5,310 nucleotides of DNA from Deltaproteobacteria bacterium (GTDB lineage Bacteria > UBA10199 > SPLOWO2-01-44-7): assembly GCA_016203765.1 (NCBI GenBank), contig JACQMB010000070.1, positions 1-5,310 of the forward strand, written 5' to 3'. Positions within the stretch are counted from its first letter, which is position 1. Each line of letters opens with the position of its first letter. Both the position numbers and the translations under genes were made by a program. Under the pieces are notes generated by a model that made no database searches, had not been told where the DNA came from, and was given only the letters and a program-made list of their open reading frames with translations. This document shows, piece by piece, positions 1 through 5,245 of the stretch.

Positions 1-528
1 CATCGCCGCCTTGGCAATGCCGAAGTCGACAATTTTGACCTCTCCCTCATAGGAGATCAGGATGTTCTGCGGGGAGATGTCGCGGTGGACAATCCCCAGC
101 GGCTGGTTGTTGGAATCCGTTTTGCGGTGGGCGTAATCAAGTCCCTTGCAGATCTCACTGGCGCAATAAGCGGCCAGTTCCATGGGGAGTTTTTTTTCCT
201 TTTCCCGCAGGCGGTACAGGATGTCGCGCAGGTTGACGCCGTGAATGAATTCCATCGAGATGAAATAGTCATTTTCGGCTTTGCCCAAATCGAAGACCTG
301 CACGATATTGGCATGGGATAAGACCACGGAGAGTTTGGCCTCGTCGATGAGCATGCTGATGAAATCCTTGTCTTCGGCGGCGTGGGGCAGGATTCGCTTG
401 ATCGCCAGGAGTTTTTCAAATCCCTCGGCGCCGTAGGTCTTGGCCTTGTAGATTTCGGCCATGCCGCCGACGGCCAGTTTTTCCAGCAGGAAATATTTGC
501 CGAATTGTTTGGGTTCGAATTCCGTCAT
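1..528 (-). CDS. Ser/Thr protein kinase, N-terminal 176 residues (runs off window)
   Basis: This is the N-terminal part of a eukaryotic-like (Hanks-type) protein kinase, which transfers ATP phosphate to Ser/Thr of protein targets. The open frame runs from ATG at 528 to base 1 without a stop. Visible kinase motifs in order are: a glycine-rich loop LAVGGMAEIYKA (about 18-29); the ATP-anchoring Lys44 in LAIKRI; the likely helix-C Glu63 in IDEAKL; a hinge region near SMEF (91-94); the catalytic loop HRDISPQN (148-155, Asp150 and Asn155); and the metal-binding DFG (168-170). The usual Lys of HRDLKPxN is replaced by Ser, a variant common in myxobacterial-type kinases. The start is supported by GGTGAG five bases upstream and by kinase homology beginning within ten residues. 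It starts one base after the stop of the tail-anchored protein gene, so the two are probably cotranscribed and translationally coupled. The activation segment, C-lobe and any sensor domain lie outside the window. Confidence 0.95.
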   Translation of the reverse strand, partial: MTEFEPKQFGKYFLLEKLAVGGMAEIYKAKTYGAEGFEKLLAIKRILPHAAEDKDFISMLIDEAKLSVVLSHANIVQVFDLGKAENDYFISMEFIHGVNLRDILYRLREKEKKLPMELAAYCASEICKGLDYAHRKTDSNNQPLGIVHRDISPQNILISYEGEVKIVDFGIAKAAM

Positions 529-529
529 G

Positions 530-1117
530 TTAACTCACCATCATCCAAATCGCGGCCGCCGCGACCGCCAAACCCGCCGCCCCCCAGGCGGCATATTGCC
601 AAGCGGGAATTTTTTTCTTTTGGGAAGCGGGCGTCGCCGCCCCATGCTCCCTTTCGATTTCCCTCAGATTCCAGGGCCCGCTGGTGGTAATAGAGCGGAT
701 GGTGATCTCCACCTGGGGGCCCTGGTAGTTCCAAAATTCGGGCGGGACGATTTCGCCCGGTTTCAAATTTTTGATCCTCATAAAATCCTGCCAGGCCTTG
801 AGGAGAAAGCCGACATTGGCGATTTTTTTGCCGTCTTTTAAAACCAGTTCGGCGTCGACCATGGGAGCCCCGTGGCGGGGGATCGCCTTTTTAAAAAGAA
901 ACGATTGAATCTCCGCCGCCGGAATTTTGACGGTTTTGAGGATGCTGGAATCCTGCTGGAATTTTTCCCGGTAGAGGGCGGCCTCGTCCTGCTTTTTGAA
1001 GGTGGGGAGGTCTTCCTGGCGGCGTTCCTCCTTCGGTTTGTCTTTTTTGGACTCGGTGGGGGCCTTGACGGTGTAGGCCGGCGGGACCTCCGGTTTATCA
1101 TCTATTCTGTGGACCAT
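530..1117 (-). CDS. Hypothetical 195-aa protein with charged N-terminus and C-terminal membrane anchor
   Basis: I do not recognise a named family. Residues 1-60 are very rich in Lys, Glu, Asp and Pro and are probably disordered. Residues about 60-155 look like a compact mixed domain (KIPAAEIQSFLFKKAIPRHG, then VDAELVLKDGKKIANVGFLL, then PQVEITIRSITTSGPW). A Lys-rich patch (167-169) precedes a single hydrophobic segment (about 171-193) that ends two residues before the C-terminus. That is the layout of a tail-anchored inner-membrane protein with the bulk of the chain in the cytoplasm. No N-terminal signal peptide is seen. The start is supported by AGGAGA seven bases upstream. The gene precedes the Ser/Thr kinase with one base between stop and start, so it may be a partner, regulator or substrate of that kinase; this is inferred from context only. 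Its N-terminal Ser/Thr residues could be phosphorylation sites, but this is not demonstrable here. Confidence 0.85.
   Translation of the reverse strand: MVHRIDDKPEVPPAYTVKAPTESKKDKPKEERRQEDLPTFKKQDEAALYREKFQQDSSILKTVKIPAAEIQSFLFKKAIPRHGAPMVDAELVLKDGKKIANVGFLLKAWQDFMRIKNLKPGEIVPPEFWNYQGPQVEITIRSITTSGPWNLREIEREHGAATPASQKKKIPAWQYAAWGAAGLAVAAAAIWMMVS
534..539 (-). promoter_or_regulatory. Ribosome binding site of the kinase gene
   Basis: On the minus strand GGTGAG lies five bases before the kinase ATG. It sits inside the last codons of the upstream gene (…GTG AGT TAA), so the two reading frames share sequence around the stop/start junction TAACATG. This fixes the kinase start and suggests coupled translation. 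Confidence 0.6.
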
Positions 1118-1124
1118 GGGTCAA

Positions 1125-1130
1125 TCTCCT
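1125..1130 (-). promoter_or_regulatory. Ribosome binding site of the tail-anchored protein gene
   Basis: AGGAGA on the minus strand, seven bases before ATG at 1117. It is a near-consensus Shine-Dalgarno sequence and supports this start. Confidence 0.75.
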
Positions 1131-1217
1131 GGTGTCTCTTTACTCCGCCTGAGGCGGCGACTTCACTACCCATTTTAGCCTTTTTGGCACGAAAGATGCA
1201 AGGGAACCTTCCCCAAG

Positions 1218-1223
1218 ATTATA
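1218..1223 (-). promoter_or_regulatory. Probable -10 box of the tail-anchored protein/kinase operon
   Basis: The minus strand reads TATAAT, a perfect sigma-70 -10 hexamer, about 100 bases upstream of the 195-aa gene. No good -35 sits at the right distance: TGGACA is present but with only about 14 bases of spacer, and TTCATG at 18 bases is poor. Transcription would start near 1210, giving a leader of about 93 nt with a small hairpin (CCGCC-TGA-GGCGG, 1145-1157) upstream of the ribosome binding site. The box lies just outside the compound palindrome at 1271-1711. Confidence 0.45.
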
Positions 1224-1281
1224 CGACTAGAGTGGGTTGTCCATGAACTGAGGAATCAGGGAATTTTAAATTCACTCGATA

Positions 1282-1454
1282 GTTTGTCTTTGCTGGCTTC
1301 CGCGCGCGTCTCTCGCAGGACACAGGTCCGTGCTGGGGAGTTCCCCAGCACGGCCTTTCCGCTCGTCCCGCCCATTGATTGGAACCCCCAACCGGATGGG
1401 CGGGACTCCGCGAAGTCCTGCTCGAGCCGCTCGCTAACGCCAGCAAAGACAAAC
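1282..1454. repeat. Large hairpin 1 with two internal hairpins
   Basis: The arms 1282-1321 and 1415-1454 are complementary at 33 of 40 positions with no gaps, including a perfect 16-bp block (1282-1297 with 1439-1454). The loop region holds two perfect hairpins. One is CCGTGCTGGGGA (1328-1339) with TCCCCAGCACGG (1342-1353), 12 bp closed by two bases. The other is GTCCCGCCCAT (1365-1375) with ATGGGCGGGAC (1396-1406), 11 bp around a 20-base loop. Folded, this gives a cross-shaped junction on either strand. Confidence 0.7.
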
Positions 1455-1498
1455 CCCTCTCGTTCATACTCTTGGTCACTTATAAGCGAGAGGGGGTT
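1452..1498. repeat. Short hairpin between the two large hairpins
   Basis: AACCCCTCTCG (1452-1462) is complementary to CGAGAGGGGGTT (1487-1498) apart from one extra G, with a 24-base A/T-richer loop. It abuts the right arm of large hairpin 1. It lacks a following T-run on either strand, so it is not a classic intrinsic terminator. Confidence 0.55.
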
Positions 1499-1510
1499 GC
1501 CGTTGAAAGC

Positions 1511-1682
1511 TCTGGGACAGGAGGGGCGAGAAGTACCCGCGCGCAGGGGTGTTGCGGGATTTAGCGGGAGATTCCGGGGAGGATTTTGGATGGCCCTGGT
1601 TTGCCGCGACGGGGCGTTGCCCCCTAGCGGGATCCCGCAACACCCGAGCGCGGGGGAATCTTCGAGCCCCTCCTGGTCCAGA
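1511..1682. repeat. Large hairpin 2
   Basis: The arms 1511-1559 and 1633-1682 are complementary over about 50 positions with a few mismatches and a one-base length difference. They contain a perfect inner block GGGTGTTGCGGGA (1547-1559) with its complement (1633-1645), and a perfect outer block CAGGAGGGGC (1518-1527). The 73-base inner part has a small stem GGGGC-GTT-GCCCC (1611-1623) and a direct repeat TAGCGGGA at 1562-1569 and 1625-1632. Its total length (172) is almost the same as hairpin 1 (173), although the sequences differ. Confidence 0.7.
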
Positions 1683-1736
1683 ACTTGCCAGCGACAATCT
1701 ATCGAGCGAATGTAAATATTGACGGCACGCCCTAAA

Positions 1737-2042
1737 TTAGCGCAAGGCGTTTGCCCAATCGTAGAGGAGCTGGACGACCACCGTATCGAGGATAATCAGG
1801 ACAAAAAGGACAATGAGGGGACTGAAATCGAGGCCGGTGCGCAAGAGGGCTCTGGGCATCCATCGGCGGACCCAGTTGAAGGCCGGCTCGGTCAATTGGC
1901 GAAAGATGCGCACGATCGGGTTGTAGGGATCGGGATTGACCCAGGAGAGGAGAACGGAAATCGCCACAATGAAGGTATAAATGTTGAGGATCAGGTGGAG
2001 GATTTTGGCACAGGCAAGGATAATGTAACTTAAGGCATTCAT
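1737..2042 (-). CDS. yggT: YggT family membrane protein
   Basis: This 101-aa protein has the family's pattern: a hydrophobic N-terminal segment (about 4-34), the conserved polar stretch SWVNPDPYNPIVR (33-45) followed by LTEP (50-53) and an RRWMP motif (59-63), and a second hydrophobic segment (about 72-95). The family sits in the inner membrane. Its function is poorly defined; roles in osmotic tolerance and links to cell division or envelope genes have been proposed. The gene overlaps the end of yggS by four bases (ATGA), and there is no clear ribosome binding site before the ATG, so translation probably depends on ribosomes finishing yggS. The yggS-yggT pair is a widespread gene neighbourhood. 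The stop TAA is at 1737-1739, only about 25 bases from the compound palindrome. Confidence 0.95.
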   Translation of the reverse strand: MNALSYIILACAKILHLILNIYTFIVAISVLLSWVNPDPYNPIVRIFRQLTEPAFNWVRRWMPRALLRTGLDFSPLIVLFVLIILDTVVVQLLYDWANALR

Positions 2043-2050
2043 TTTTTTGT
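2039..2050 (-). other. Slippery heptamer at the yggS stop / yggT start
   Basis: The minus strand reads ACA AAA AAA TGA in the yggS frame. This contains A AAA AAA (2048-2042) in the correct phase for a -1 slip, immediately before the stop. After a -1 slip the next codon would be the yggT ATG, giving an in-frame YggS-YggT fusion (…RTKK-MNALS…). The heptamer is seen directly; whether slippage occurs is inference. The same run could also allow transcriptional slippage. Confidence 0.4.
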
Positions 2051-2716
2051 TCGCGGGCCGAAGATGGCGGTTCCGACACGCACCATTGTCGCCCCTTCCT
2101 CAACGGCTATTTCAAAGTCATAGCTCATCCCTATCGAGAGTTCCGTCAACGGCTTCGAATATAAATACCGGTCATTGATCGTTTTGAGAAGCGAAAAAAG
2201 TTTTCTGAAATAAGGCCGCGATTTTTCGGGATTTGGGTCCTGGGGTGGAATCGTCATCAGCCCCCGCAGATCGACGTTGGCAAACTCTTTCAGTTTGGGA
2301 ATCATCTCGAGGGCGGCCTCCGGCGCGAGGCCGGTTTTGGTTTTTTCTCCCGCGAGATTGATTTCCAAAAGGCATTGCAGAGGGTGTTCGGCACTTTTGT
2401 GAATGGCCTGTGCAAGTTCCAAAGAATCCAAAGAGTGAAGCCAGGAAATAACGGGTAAAATTTTATTGACCTTGTTTTTTTGCAGATGCCCCAAAAAATG
2501 CCATTCGATGTCCAAGGTGTTTAGCGCGGCCTGTTTTTTCAACAATTCCTGCGCGTAATTTTCGCCGAAGGCGCGCAGGCCCCCTGCGCAGGCCGCCCGG
2601 ATTTTATCGACGGGCTGGCCCTTGCTTACCGCGACCAAGGCGACGGATTGGGGGTCACGCCCGGCGCGCTTTGCCGCGGCGGTGATTTTTTGCTTGATTA
2701 TTTTGAGAGGTTGCAT
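2039..2716 (-). CDS. yggS: YggS/PLPBP family pyridoxal-phosphate homeostasis protein
   Basis: This 225-aa protein has the normal length for the family. It binds PLP without known catalytic activity and helps balance vitamin B6 and amino/keto-acid pools in the cytoplasm. Family motifs are visible: AGRDPQSVALVAVSK with the PLP lysine at Lys32, FGENYAQE (50-57), WHFLGHLQKNK (72-82), LLEINLAGEKTKTGL, LRGLMTIPPQ, and near the C-terminus LSIGMSYDFEIAVEEGATMV followed by RVGTAIFG. The fold is expected to be an alanine-racemase-like TIM barrel. ATG at 2716 is chosen because the family's N-terminal helix (LKIIKQKITAAAKRAG) begins right there; a modest AAGAGA lies upstream at 2722-2727. This start lies 62 bases inside the preceding gene. 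The 3' end overlaps yggT by ATGA and carries an A-run just before the stop. Confidence 0.97.
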   Translation of the reverse strand: MQPLKIIKQKITAAAKRAGRDPQSVALVAVSKGQPVDKIRAACAGGLRAFGENYAQELLKKQAALNTLDIEWHFLGHLQKNKVNKILPVISWLHSLDSLELAQAIHKSAEHPLQCLLEINLAGEKTKTGLAPEAALEMIPKLKEFANVDLRGLMTIPPQDPNPEKSRPYFRKLFSLLKTINDRYLYSKPLTELSIGMSYDFEIAVEEGATMVRVGTAIFGPRTKK

Positions 2717-5177
2717 CGTTTTCTCTTAACCAGGACCGCATTTGCCCAATCGCTTGCTTTAGATTTCCCTTTTGTTTTCGGGAGACGCCGAGTTTGGCCG
2801 TCAACCTATCCACTGTTTTCCTTCCTGGGAAAATTTTTCCATTTTCCCACCCCTCATAAGTTCTTGTTTTCACTCCCAAGAGTCGCGCCATTTCCTCGAT
2901 GGTAAGTGGAAAATGGAAATGGGTGGGGGATCCAAAAACGGCCAGGCTTTTTCTCCAATAAAAGAGGATTTCCCCCGGCGTTGAAAAGGGAAAACGGCAA
3001 TAGATTTGCAATTTGCGCGAATCATGGCCGTTGATCAAAATGGGTCTGTTAAAAGTACGGCGGACAAGTCTTTGGACAAGAGGATTTTCCCTCCAGTACG
3101 TGTGCTGGTGAGTCACGATGATTTTTTCAACACTTAGCCCGTATCCCCTGGGATCCGCTAAGTATCGAAGAGTTTCTTGAGAGGGAATTGGGACCCTGTG
3201 TTTTGCCCGCGGGTCCATTTCCATTCGTTGGACGCTTATCTTGTCCAACCCCAATTTTTTGGCCGCCCGGTCCGTGTCCAGCCCCATGGTGATTCGGCGA
3301 TTCCGGACCAGTGCAGGGAAACCCATGGGTTCCACGGTCGGTTGGCTCGGAGAGATGTTGATACGGTGAGTTCTGGTTTCGGGATAAGCTATCTCACGGT
3401 AGGGACCCCGCCGGGGCAAGCTAAACATGGCACCCGTTTCCGCCGAGTAGAGGGGCAAAAGGCCGATCCACGCAGGATGGGCGGACAGCAAAAAGTCGCT
3501 TGGGAAAACGTTTCTCCCGGGGGGGAGGGCCCTAAAAATTTCCAGAAGGGCTTTTAATTTTTCAAAGGGGCAATGGTTGGCATTGGTGCCATAGCGGGTC
3601 AGCGTTGAAAAGTGAAGGCGCCTGCCCAGCCTTCGTTCCAGCAGTCCGTTCAATTCTTTCCAGGATATGCCCCGCGCAACGCGCTCGGCGTTCAAAACGG
3701 AACCGAATCCGCCCCGCGACAATTGCTCCAAGTCGGGGACGTTTGCTATTTCAAAAACCAGGAGACCGTTGCGCAGGCGTTTAACCCTGAAAGCCCAGTT
3801 TAATTCATCCGGGAAAATTTTAAGGAGAACCTCCCACGGTTTTTGAACGGCCAGGAGGTTGAAAACGGAGAGAATCCCCTGCAATGGCGCCGGCTGGTTT
3901 GTTCCATTTTCCGATGCCTCGCTTTCATAAATGCCCAGGCTCGCCGCCAGAAAATACTTGGGAACGCTGAGAACCCTGGCGGCGGTTGCCACCATATTCC
4001 AAAGCGTGGCGCGGTGGGGCAGGTCTGCCAGAATGGCATCGCCGCTCTTTTTTGTCCGGACCAGAGTGAACAATCCGTGCAGGATTTGTAGGTGCCGCCG
4101 CGTCCGCACACTCTTGTCCGGAAAGAGTTTTCCGGTCAGATTGATGATCCGGGCGGAAGACATCCGCTTTTGGCCGGTCAGGCGTTGCCGGGCAATTTCC
4201 AAACGAATCAGGGCATTCAAGTACCATGTCCTTTCTTCATCCGGGATTGTGCCGTAAACATTTTCAAAACGGAGCAGGGCCGTATCGACATCCCGGATTG
4301 AACCTGGCATGAAGCCGTCCAGTTGCACGGAGGCGGTTGCGTCCAAAACTTGTAAACGGCTCAAATCCCTTCTGATTTCGTAATGGAGTTGTAAGAGAGT
4401 CTTAAAGGTCTTCGGGGTCAGCCCCCGATGGAGATTTTCCGCTTCGGCCATATCACGTGCCAAGGCCAAGGGATCCTTGATGTATTCGGGACTGGCATCG
4501 TTCCACCAATCCGGATCGGCAAGGTAGCGGAGCAGAAAATTATTATAGGCGATCCACAACTCACGAAGGCGCCGTTGCTGTTTCAGGGTCAGCGAACGGT
4601 AGGCCGGAAACTGTTTTAAAATTTCCGGGGGTTGGCTCCATCCAGCGGTTAAAATCTTCAAGGCCGCAGGTGCCTCGGGGGGAGGGGCGGAAGGTGAGGC
4701 AGAATCGAGCAGGGGTACGATCGCCGAGGCAGAAACATTTTCGAGCGGCAAATAGGGACGTCGGGCTGGTCTGCCGGCAGGGGCTGACAACATGGACGGC
4801 GCGGCGGCGGCGAGTTCGGAGAAATTCTCGCGAAAGCGGGCTTGGGGGCCGAAGGGCCTGGGGGGCGGCCGAACATGACCCCGCCAAAATGCCAGGGCCC
4901 TTTGGGCTGGTCCGTTGTTGTCCAGATGCTGGAGCCTGCCGGCAATCAGATCGCTGAACCGGCGCCGGGCCTCAAGGCTTGTGGCCTGATGATAATAATC
5001 GGCAACCTGGGCCAGCTCGGAGGCCCCTTCCCCCGCGGCCAGCAATCCCCCCTCCAAAACATCAATGGCCAGGGCGGGGTCCTGGCCAGCGTCGTTCAAC
5101 TCGCCAAGATAACCGCCAAAGGCATAGGGGGAACCCAACACCCCCGGCGGCAGGGGGACAAAAATGCCGGTGTTCAT
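2655..5177 (-). CDS. Large 840-aa protein with three C-terminal HTH-like modules, family not recognised
   Basis: I do not recognise this protein as a whole. Residues 1-175 are Gly/Ala/Pro-rich, with a short helical part (about 35-100) and a low-complexity stretch (about 102-172). Residues 176-480 look soluble and mostly helical, with no transmembrane segment. The C-terminal part carries three segments resembling Cro/CI-type helix-turn-helix units: about 493-550 (GISWKELNGLLERRLG then STLTRYG), about 620-688 (DTDRAAKKLGLDKISVQRME then SQETLRYLA), and about 735-800 (LTIEEMARLLGVKTRTYEGW then KTVDRLTAKLGV). The third is the clearest. The chain ends in a basic tail (NHRRGKARRA). A DNA-binding regulator is the likeliest role. 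In-frame TAA lies seven codons before ATG 5177, so this is the first possible ATG; no strong Shine-Dalgarno is seen. The 3' end overlaps yggS by 62 bases, placing it first in the yggS-yggT operon. Confidence 0.85.
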   Translation of the reverse strand: MNTGIFVPLPPGVLGSPYAFGGYLGELNDAGQDPALAIDVLEGGLLAAGEGASELAQVADYYHQATSLEARRRFSDLIAGRLQHLDNNGPAQRALAFWRGHVRPPPRPFGPQARFRENFSELAAAAPSMLSAPAGRPARRPYLPLENVSASAIVPLLDSASPSAPPPEAPAALKILTAGWSQPPEILKQFPAYRSLTLKQQRRLRELWIAYNNFLLRYLADPDWWNDASPEYIKDPLALARDMAEAENLHRGLTPKTFKTLLQLHYEIRRDLSRLQVLDATASVQLDGFMPGSIRDVDTALLRFENVYGTIPDEERTWYLNALIRLEIARQRLTGQKRMSSARIINLTGKLFPDKSVRTRRHLQILHGLFTLVRTKKSGDAILADLPHRATLWNMVATAARVLSVPKYFLAASLGIYESEASENGTNQPAPLQGILSVFNLLAVQKPWEVLLKIFPDELNWAFRVKRLRNGLLVFEIANVPDLEQLSRGGFGSVLNAERVARGISWKELNGLLERRLGRRLHFSTLTRYGTNANHCPFEKLKALLEIFRALPPGRNVFPSDFLLSAHPAWIGLLPLYSAETGAMFSLPRRGPYREIAYPETRTHRINISPSQPTVEPMGFPALVRNRRITMGLDTDRAAKKLGLDKISVQRMEMDPRAKHRVPIPSQETLRYLADPRGYGLSVEKIIVTHQHTYWRENPLVQRLVRRTFNRPILINGHDSRKLQIYCRFPFSTPGEILFYWRKSLAVFGSPTHFHFPLTIEEMARLLGVKTRTYEGWENGKIFPGRKTVDRLTAKLGVSRKQKGNLKQAIGQMRSWLRENDATSQNNQAKNHRRGKARRA

Positions 5178-5210
5178 GAGACATCGACCACTAGGTTATT
5201 TCCTGTCTGC

Positions 5211-5239
5211 TTGTCAATAAGGGTAGATCTTGATACTTT
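5211..5239 (+). promoter_or_regulatory. Putative promoter of the plus-strand gene, sharing its -35 with the opposite strand
   Basis: TTGTCA (5211-5216) is 5/6 to the sigma-70 -35 consensus. A 17-base spacer leads to TACTTT (5234-5239), a weak -10 at 3/6. Initiation about seven bases downstream would fall at or next to the ATG at 5246, giving a leaderless or nearly leaderless message. This fits the absence of a Shine-Dalgarno sequence. Confidence 0.35.
5212..5217 (-). promoter_or_regulatory. Putative -35 box of the HTH-protein/yggS/yggT operon
   Basis: The minus strand reads TTGACA, a perfect -35 hexamer, 35 bases upstream of the 840-aa gene's ATG. The region 17-18 bases downstream (CTAGTG/TAGTGG) is a poor -10, so a standard sigma-70 promoter is uncertain; an activator-dependent promoter would fit. 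It overlaps the plus-strand TTGTCA almost exactly. Confidence 0.3.
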
Positions 5240-5245
5240 AACGCT

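Larger units (their letters stand above)
1271..1711. repeat. Compound palindromic intergenic element, about 440 bp
   Basis: The ends form an imperfect inverted repeat. Read inward on the minus strand from 1297 to 1271, the left end gives GCCAGC, then AAAGACAAAC, then TATCGAGTGAA. Read on the plus strand from 1687 to 1710, the right end gives GCCAGC, then GACAATC, then TATCGAGCGAA. After one 3-base gap, 22 of 24 positions match. Inside lie two large imperfect hairpins (1282-1454 and 1511-1682) and a short one between them (1452-1498). No credible protein gene lies within: the open frames here are short and full of Arg, Pro, Gly and Ser, as expected from GC-rich palindromes. It occupies the space between the yggT stop and the promoter of the kinase operon. 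It could be a MITE-like or REP-like mobile repeat, a structured RNA, or a transcription barrier between operons; sequence alone does not decide. Confidence 0.7.

Noticed and set aside
148..155. HRDISPQN (residue numbers of the kinase) as evidence for a pseudokinase
   Set aside because: The catalytic Asp, the Asn and the DFG Asp are all present. Replacement of the Lys by Ser is a common variant in this bacterial kinase group.
57..419. A 120-codon minus-strand frame with many Ser/Thr/Pro/Arg residues
   Set aside because: It is an alternative frame of the kinase gene, whose own frame shows clear HRD and DFG motifs throughout the same bases.
1452..1498. Rho-independent terminator for yggT or the kinase operon
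   Set aside because: The stem is stable, but the loop is 24 bases and no T-run follows on either strand.
1282..1682. Integron attC recombination sites (large imperfect hairpins between genes)
   Set aside because: I looked for the conserved RYYYAAC and GTTRRRY core sites at the hairpin ends and did not find a proper pair. There is no cassette-like arrangement or integrase in the window.
1271..1711. CRISPR array
   Set aside because: The repeats are inverted and irregular, with no regularly spaced direct repeats and no cas genes.
1219..1715. Open frames of 61-143 codons on both strands across the intergenic region as candidate small genes
   Set aside because: They lie inside the palindromes, overlap one another on both strands, are rich in Arg/Pro/Gly/Ser with no motif, and lack ribosome binding sites. 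Palindromic GC-rich DNA produces such frames by chance.
3800..4257. Plus- and minus-strand frames of about 100 codons within the large gene
   Set aside because: They are shadows of the 840-residue coding frame, with no independent start signals or recognisable motifs.
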